Positions 60,526 through 64,000 of a stretch of DNA of 64,000 bases are shown piece after piece. The stretch covers positions 62,001 through 126,000 of the forward strand of contig JANXLU010000012.1 of NCBI GenBank assembly GCA_025354985.1, read 5' to 3'. This DNA comes from Chloroflexota bacterium. Its GTDB lineage: Bacteria > Chloroflexota > Anaerolineae > J036 > Brachytrichaceae. A program made the translations under genes and the position numbers. Under the pieces are notes generated by a model. The model saw nothing but the letters and a program-made list of their open reading frames with translations. It did no database searches and was not told the DNA's origin. Position 1 is the stretch's first letter. Each line of letters opens with the position of its first letter.

Positions 60526-62499
60526 GTGATTTCACTGACAAAGGCGCCCACCCGTGCACAGGCGCGGTGGTTGCTGTTGATCGTGCTATTGGCTGGGTTT
60601 GCCGCGCGGCTATACGCGTTTGATTCGACCTATGTGGACTCGGACCGCGCCAATGTGCACGGCATCGGCATCGAGATTTTAGACAAGGTGCAGCAGGGGC
60701 GCATTACGGAGCTTCCGCTCTTTTCCGATGCCAGTTCCATCCGGCTGCCCAATGGCCCGTTGGTGGCCTATCTGCTTGCCATTGTTGCCGCCGCCGATCG
60801 CGGTTTGACGATGGCCGTAATTTTTGGCCTTTTGCTAAATGTGTTGGTCGTGCCGCTCACGTTTATCGCCGGGCGAATGGTCATCAGCTGGTGGGGTGGT
60901 TGGTTTGCTGCCTTGATTGCGGCGGGCAGCAATTGGGCGGTATATATGGCCCGCGGCAGTTGGCACCCCGCATATATCGAGATGGGGTCCGTACTGGCAT
61001 TTGTGTTGCTCCTGCGTGGTTTGCTTCGCAGCAGCAATCGGGCGCTGGTTGTCGGGATTGCGGTGTCGCTTTTGGTTGCGGCGGGCGATGTCAAAGGCTT
61101 TGCAGCACCGGCCCAGGCCATGGTGGCCACGTTCCTGGCCGGTGCGTTCCAAAAACAATTGCGACGTGGTTGGCTGGTGGGCCTGGCGCTCTGTCTTGTG
61201 TTGATTACCGGCTACGTGCTTGCATTGCAGTCAACCGGGCAGCTTGGCCTGCTCACAAACAACGGCCTCACCAAGATCGCCGAGGTTTCGTATGGTGCGG
61301 AGGAGCGGGTAGCACGCGACATCACCACCTTTAACCGAGATATCTTTGGGCACGTTTCACGCCTGGCCAGCGGTGCGGACTACTATCGCATCTGGATATC
61401 GCCGGACACTTCGGGGTACTCATGGTTTGCACTATTGAACAACCTTGTCTCGGTCGCACTGGCCGCGTTAATGCTGCTAGGTGCGGTTCGGATCGTATTG
61501 TCCTGGCGCGTTTCACTCGTGGCGTTTATTGGCGGGTGGGTGCTGCTCACCTGCGGCTTTCTGGCTGCGCTGACCATTGTCAGCCCAAACTTTCGAATTC
61601 CGCCATACTACGCGTTAACCATGTCACCCGTGCCATACCTGCTGGCCGGACTCGGCGCACGTACTGTGCTGACTCGCGTGCGCTGGTCTCACTTGCCGGT
61701 GGTCGTATTGTGCTTGCTGATCATAGGTTGCGATTCGTGGAACTTTAACGCGGCGGCCCGGACGGCACTCCAACAGCAGATCCAGGAAGTGCGCTTTATC
61801 CCACTCCGCTGGGCTCGTGCGCTCGGCGCGGCATGGCGCGCCCAGTGCACCTATATGAGTGATTCACGGGATTGGTGGGATGTGAGCCTGATGCAAAGCT
61901 CTGATCGCATTTGGCGGGGCGGAGCGCATAACAATCAGAACGGCAGCATTCATGAGTTCGCGCCCCTAGGTGGTGATTGCATCGTTGCCGACCCGGGTGG
62001 TGTGCCGCCCGCGCACACCGATAAATTTGTGACCGTTCTCGAAAACGGCAGCGCGGTGACCACTTGGCGCTCCTTGCCTTACACAACCACCGCAACCATG
62101 GGAATTCACAACAATTTGGGCTGGTCACTGCTGGAGTTCCGTGCTACGGTGTCGGGCGGAAATCTAAACGTGCGCCATGTGTGGCGTATTGATCAACTAC
62201 CGGATGAGCCCCACTATCTATGGATTTTCGCACCGTTTATCAAGCTGCTGGGCCCGGACGGCGGTGTCGTGGCTCAGCTTGATGGCGCGATCTCGATGGA
62301 AGGTCGGGAATGGAGGGCAAATAATATTGTGTTTAGTGATGCGGTGATACCGTTGCCCGGGAAACTAAAGCCGGGCTCTTACCGCGCTATCGCAACCTTG
62401 TTCGATCCAAATCAAAAAAAGAATGCCGTATATTTCGCCGATGCGGAGCCTGGCAAGCCCATCCTGGAGCTTAGCCAGTCGATCGAGATAAAACCATGA
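60526..62499 (+). CDS. GT39/PMT-like membrane glycosyltransferase
   Basis: This 657-residue protein has about ten hydrophobic spans in the first ~410 residues and a large outward C-terminal domain. The loop after the first span (YAFDSTYVDSDRANVHGIGI) holds acidic residues in the position of the PMT/ArnT catalytic Asp, followed by FSDASSIRLPNGPLVAYLLA. It would transfer sugar from a polyprenyl phosphate on the outer face. The start codon is GTG. Its stop overlaps the ATG of the Rieske gene (ATGA at 62496-62499), an unusual coupling of a glycosyltransferase to an oxygenase. Confidence 0.78.
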   Translation: MISLTKAPTRAQARWLLLIVLLAGFAARLYAFDSTYVDSDRANVHGIGIEILDKVQQGRITELPLFSDASSIRLPNGPLVAYLLAIVAAADRGLTMAVIFGLLLNVLVVPLTFIAGRMVISWWGGWFAALIAAGSNWAVYMARGSWHPAYIEMGSVLAFVLLLRGLLRSSNRALVVGIAVSLLVAAGDVKGFAAPAQAMVATFLAGAFQKQLRRGWLVGLALCLVLITGYVLALQSTGQLGLLTNNGLTKIAEVSYGAEERVARDITTFNRDIFGHVSRLASGADYYRIWISPDTSGYSWFALLNNLVSVALAALMLLGAVRIVLSWRVSLVAFIGGWVLLTCGFLAALTIVSPNFRIPPYYALTMSPVPYLLAGLGARTVLTRVRWSHLPVVVLCLLIIGCDSWNFNAAARTALQQQIQEVRFIPLRWARALGAAWRAQCTYMSDSRDWWDVSLMQSSDRIWRGGAHNNQNGSIHEFAPLGGDCIVADPGGVPPAHTDKFVTVLENGSAVTTWRSLPYTTTATMGIHNNLGWSLLEFRATVSGGNLNVRHVWRIDQLPDEPHYLWIFAPFIKLLGPDGGVVAQLDGAISMEGREWRANNIVFSDAVIPLPGKLKPGSYRAIATLFDPNQKKNAVYFADAEPGKPILELSQSIEIKP

Positions 62500-63479
62500 C
62501 GATGCCCGAAAATTTATTCGCCTGCTGGCACCCGGTTGCGTATGCCCACATGCTGTTGGATAAGCCACTGTCGGTGAAGTTACTGGACAGGCTGCTCGTG
62601 ATCTGGCGCGGGCGCGACCGTGTTCCGCACGCGATGGATGATCTGTGCATTCACCGCGGGACGGCGCTGTCACTCGGCGAGGTCAAGGGCGACGAGATCA
62701 TGTGCCCTTATCACGGCTGGCGATACGATGCAACCGGCGCCTGCACGCTGATTCCTCAAAGCCGCTTTGACAGCATCCCCACCAAGGCCCGCGTAAACTC
62801 CTTCCCTTGCGTCGAGCGCTATGGTCTGGTGTGGGTTACTCTGACCGAGCCGCTCCACCCGTTGCCGGAAATCCCCGAGTTGGAAAGCCCGGAGTGGAAG
62901 GTGGTGAACACCGGTCCATTTTCCTGGCAGTCCGATGCCTCACGCCAGCTGGAAAACTTTACCGACTTTGGGCACTTTCCGTGGGTGCATCCCGGTTTGC
63001 TGGGCGACCTAAACCGACCCGAGGTGCCCGATCACACGGTCACTATCGAAGGCCATGTGTTGCACTACACCATCGTGCGACCCGAGGCAGCGAACTCGGC
63101 AGACTTTCCCGTGTTTGCCAATGAAGCGGTTGAACAACCAATGCGCCGCAGCCGCTATGAGGTGCACCTGCCCTACACGATTGTGCTCCGCTTGGGGTGG
63201 GGCAAGACCAAGGGCATGGTGTATTTCTTTGTGTCGCAACCGGTCGCTGCAAATCGCTGCATTGGCTTTTGCATTATCGGGCGCAATTACGACTTCGACC
63301 AGCCAGACGATGTGCTGCAGAATTTCGAAAACGTCATCTTCAATCAAGATAAACGTATTGTCGAGTCACAGCGACCGGAGCAGGTTCCGTTTGACCTCGC
63401 CGCGGAATTGCACTTGAAATTTGACGCGGTGGCGATGGCTTATCGGCGCGCCATGACCGCCAATCGATTTTCGGATTGA
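62496..63479 (+). CDS. Rieske oxygenase, ring-hydroxylating/O-demethylase type
   Basis: The 327-residue protein has a Rieske [2Fe-2S] site (Cys50-x-His52 in DLCIHRG; Cys70-x2-His73 in MCPYHGWRYD). A mononuclear iron site is indicated by ENFTDFGHFPWVHPG, with the two histidines and bridging Asp of this class. The length is close to VanA (vanillate O-demethylase oxygenase), shorter than dioxygenase alpha subunits. It needs a reductase, which is not in the window. Substrate unknown; coupling to the membrane glycosyltransferase hints at modification of an aromatic or lipid-linked compound, but that is only inference. Confidence 0.88.
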   Translation: MTMPENLFACWHPVAYAHMLLDKPLSVKLLDRLLVIWRGRDRVPHAMDDLCIHRGTALSLGEVKGDEIMCPYHGWRYDATGACTLIPQSRFDSIPTKARVNSFPCVERYGLVWVTLTEPLHPLPEIPELESPEWKVVNTGPFSWQSDASRQLENFTDFGHFPWVHPGLLGDLNRPEVPDHTVTIEGHVLHYTIVRPEAANSADFPVFANEAVEQPMRRSRYEVHLPYTIVLRLGWGKTKGMVYFFVSQPVAANRCIGFCIIGRNYDFDQPDDVLQNFENVIFNQDKRIVESQRPEQVPFDLAAELHLKFDAVAMAYRRAMTANRFSD

Positions 63480-63522
63480 TGGGCGCGTGATATTCGCACT
63501 CGCCCATCAATCGGTGTCCGCC

Positions 63523-64000
63523 TTAGTCCCAGCGTTCCGTCAAGCGTTCGCGCGCCTCTTCCACGCCGACTTTCCACAAGGCCAGCATATCCTCATCCGG
63601 GCGCTGATACAGACCCGCGAAGTTGCCGTCACCAAGGACTGCGCGCATGGCGACCGGCGGCAAGTGACGTGAACGGGCCACATCCACCGGGGTCTTGCTC
63701 CCAGTTGGTACGGCCACACCGGCGAGCCGCGTCCAAGGAAAGTTTTCCATCCAGCTGGCATGCGATGCCACGATATCGGTCGCCTGCACCTGCGCCCACG
63801 TGCGTGGCGCGTTCCACCAATTGTGGAATTTCACGCGCACACCAGATGATGCGTGATCCGCCACCCACTCTTCGGCAAACGCGCCGGCGGGTGAGTTGCC
63901 CCCGTGCCCGTTTACGATTAGGATACGCTTAAATCCCTGCTCAGCCAGGCCGTCCAACACATCACCAATCACCGCAAGATAGGTGCGCTGGCGCAGGCTG
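63523..64000 (-). CDS. Creatininase-family amidohydrolase, 5' end outside the window
   Basis: The frame is open to base 64000, so the N-terminal part is missing; 158 residues plus the stop are visible. The metal-binding signature RILIVNGHGGN is clear, followed by GAFAEEWVAD and a later ASHASWMENFPWTRL that carries further expected ligands. The family includes creatinine amidohydrolase, 2-amino-5-formylamino-pyrimidinone formamide hydrolase (ArfB) and MftE; the remaining part does not separate them. It is convergent with the Rieske gene, 43 bp away. Confidence 0.85.
   Translation of the reverse strand, partial: SLRQRTYLAVIGDVLDGLAEQGFKRILIVNGHGGNSPAGAFAEEWVADHASSGVRVKFHNWWNAPRTWAQVQATDIVASHASWMENFPWTRLAGVAVPTGSKTPVDVARSRHLPPVAMRAVLGDGNFAGLYQRPDEDMLALWKVGVEEARERLTERWD

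Noticed and set aside
59735-60529. 264-codon plus-strand frame
   Set aside because: Antisense to the VWA-FHA gene and without domain matches.
1-64000. tRNA, rRNA or CRISPR loci
   Set aside because: No cloverleaf with conserved T-loop, no rRNA motif and no direct-repeat array was recognised by eye; a covariance-model scan would be needed to exclude tRNAs fully.

Overview
The window looks like one contig of a bacterial chromosome, most probably from the phylum Chloroflexota. This is an inference from content. It encodes several von Willebrand A/FHA surface proteins, family-5 ABC importers with Ala/Pro-rich lipoprotein linkers, an enolase-superfamily dehydratase beside a DapA-family aldolase, large GT39-like membrane glycosyltransferases, and an endonuclease-type MutL. 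No rRNA, tRNA or CRISPR array was recognised. Many genes lack a Shine-Dalgarno sequence, and several carry a -10-like hexamer 6-7 nt before the start codon, which suggests frequent leaderless transcription.

Layout. 1-6.5 kb: an unknown partial gene, a methyltransferase, the minus-strand set mutL / coiled-coil membrane protein / argH, and a lipoprotein. 6.6-17.6 kb: a carbohydrate-use locus (GH39 glycosidase, complete Opp/Dpp-type ABC importer, and, divergently, an aldolase-like and a dehydratase-like enzyme) arranged around a 671-bp regulatory region with a LacI-family operator palindrome. 17.7-24.7 kb: ubiquitin-like/FHA protein, S41 protease, VWA-TM-FHA protein, hydrolase, SnoaL-like protein, DM13 lipoprotein, YdeI-like protein. 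24.8-29.7 kb: divergent purine/orotate phosphoribosyltransferases, then glycosyltransferase, HerA-like ATPase and rhomboid protease. 29.7-33.7 kb: minus-strand FHA, GH13 amylase, DapA-family lyase and proline-racemase-family enzyme. 33.9-41.6 kb: MscL, membrane glycosyltransferase, RecQ, Fe-alcohol dehydrogenase, esterase, HAD phosphatase, 5-formyl-THF cyclo-ligase. 43.3-45 kb: cytochrome c maturation genes ccmC, ccmD and a ccdA whose halves are in permuted order.

45.0-52.7 kb is a methionine operon on the minus strand. It starts with a SAM-I riboswitch and terminator and runs metY, an 83-aa orphan, an MFS transporter, metX, a second trans-sulfuration PLP enzyme, a three-domain sulfur-carrier/E1/rhodanese fusion, metW and a VOC gene broken by one stop codon. 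The fusion suggests that sulfur for homocysteine is delivered on a protein thiocarboxylate.

52.9-56.4 kb is a decayed accessory island: a damaged MerR gene, a VapBC toxin-antitoxin pair, and fragments of rhuM, gnd, hsdR, hsdM and a DDE transposase. 56.5-64 kb holds a PQQ-propeller protein, a second VWA-TM-FHA protein, a membrane glycosyltransferase translationally coupled to a Rieske oxygenase, and a creatininase-family gene cut by the window edge.

The most unusual items are the permuted ccdA, the sulfur-carrier/MoeZ fusion under SAM-riboswitch control, the ubiquitin-like/FHA fusion and the run of leaderless promoters.
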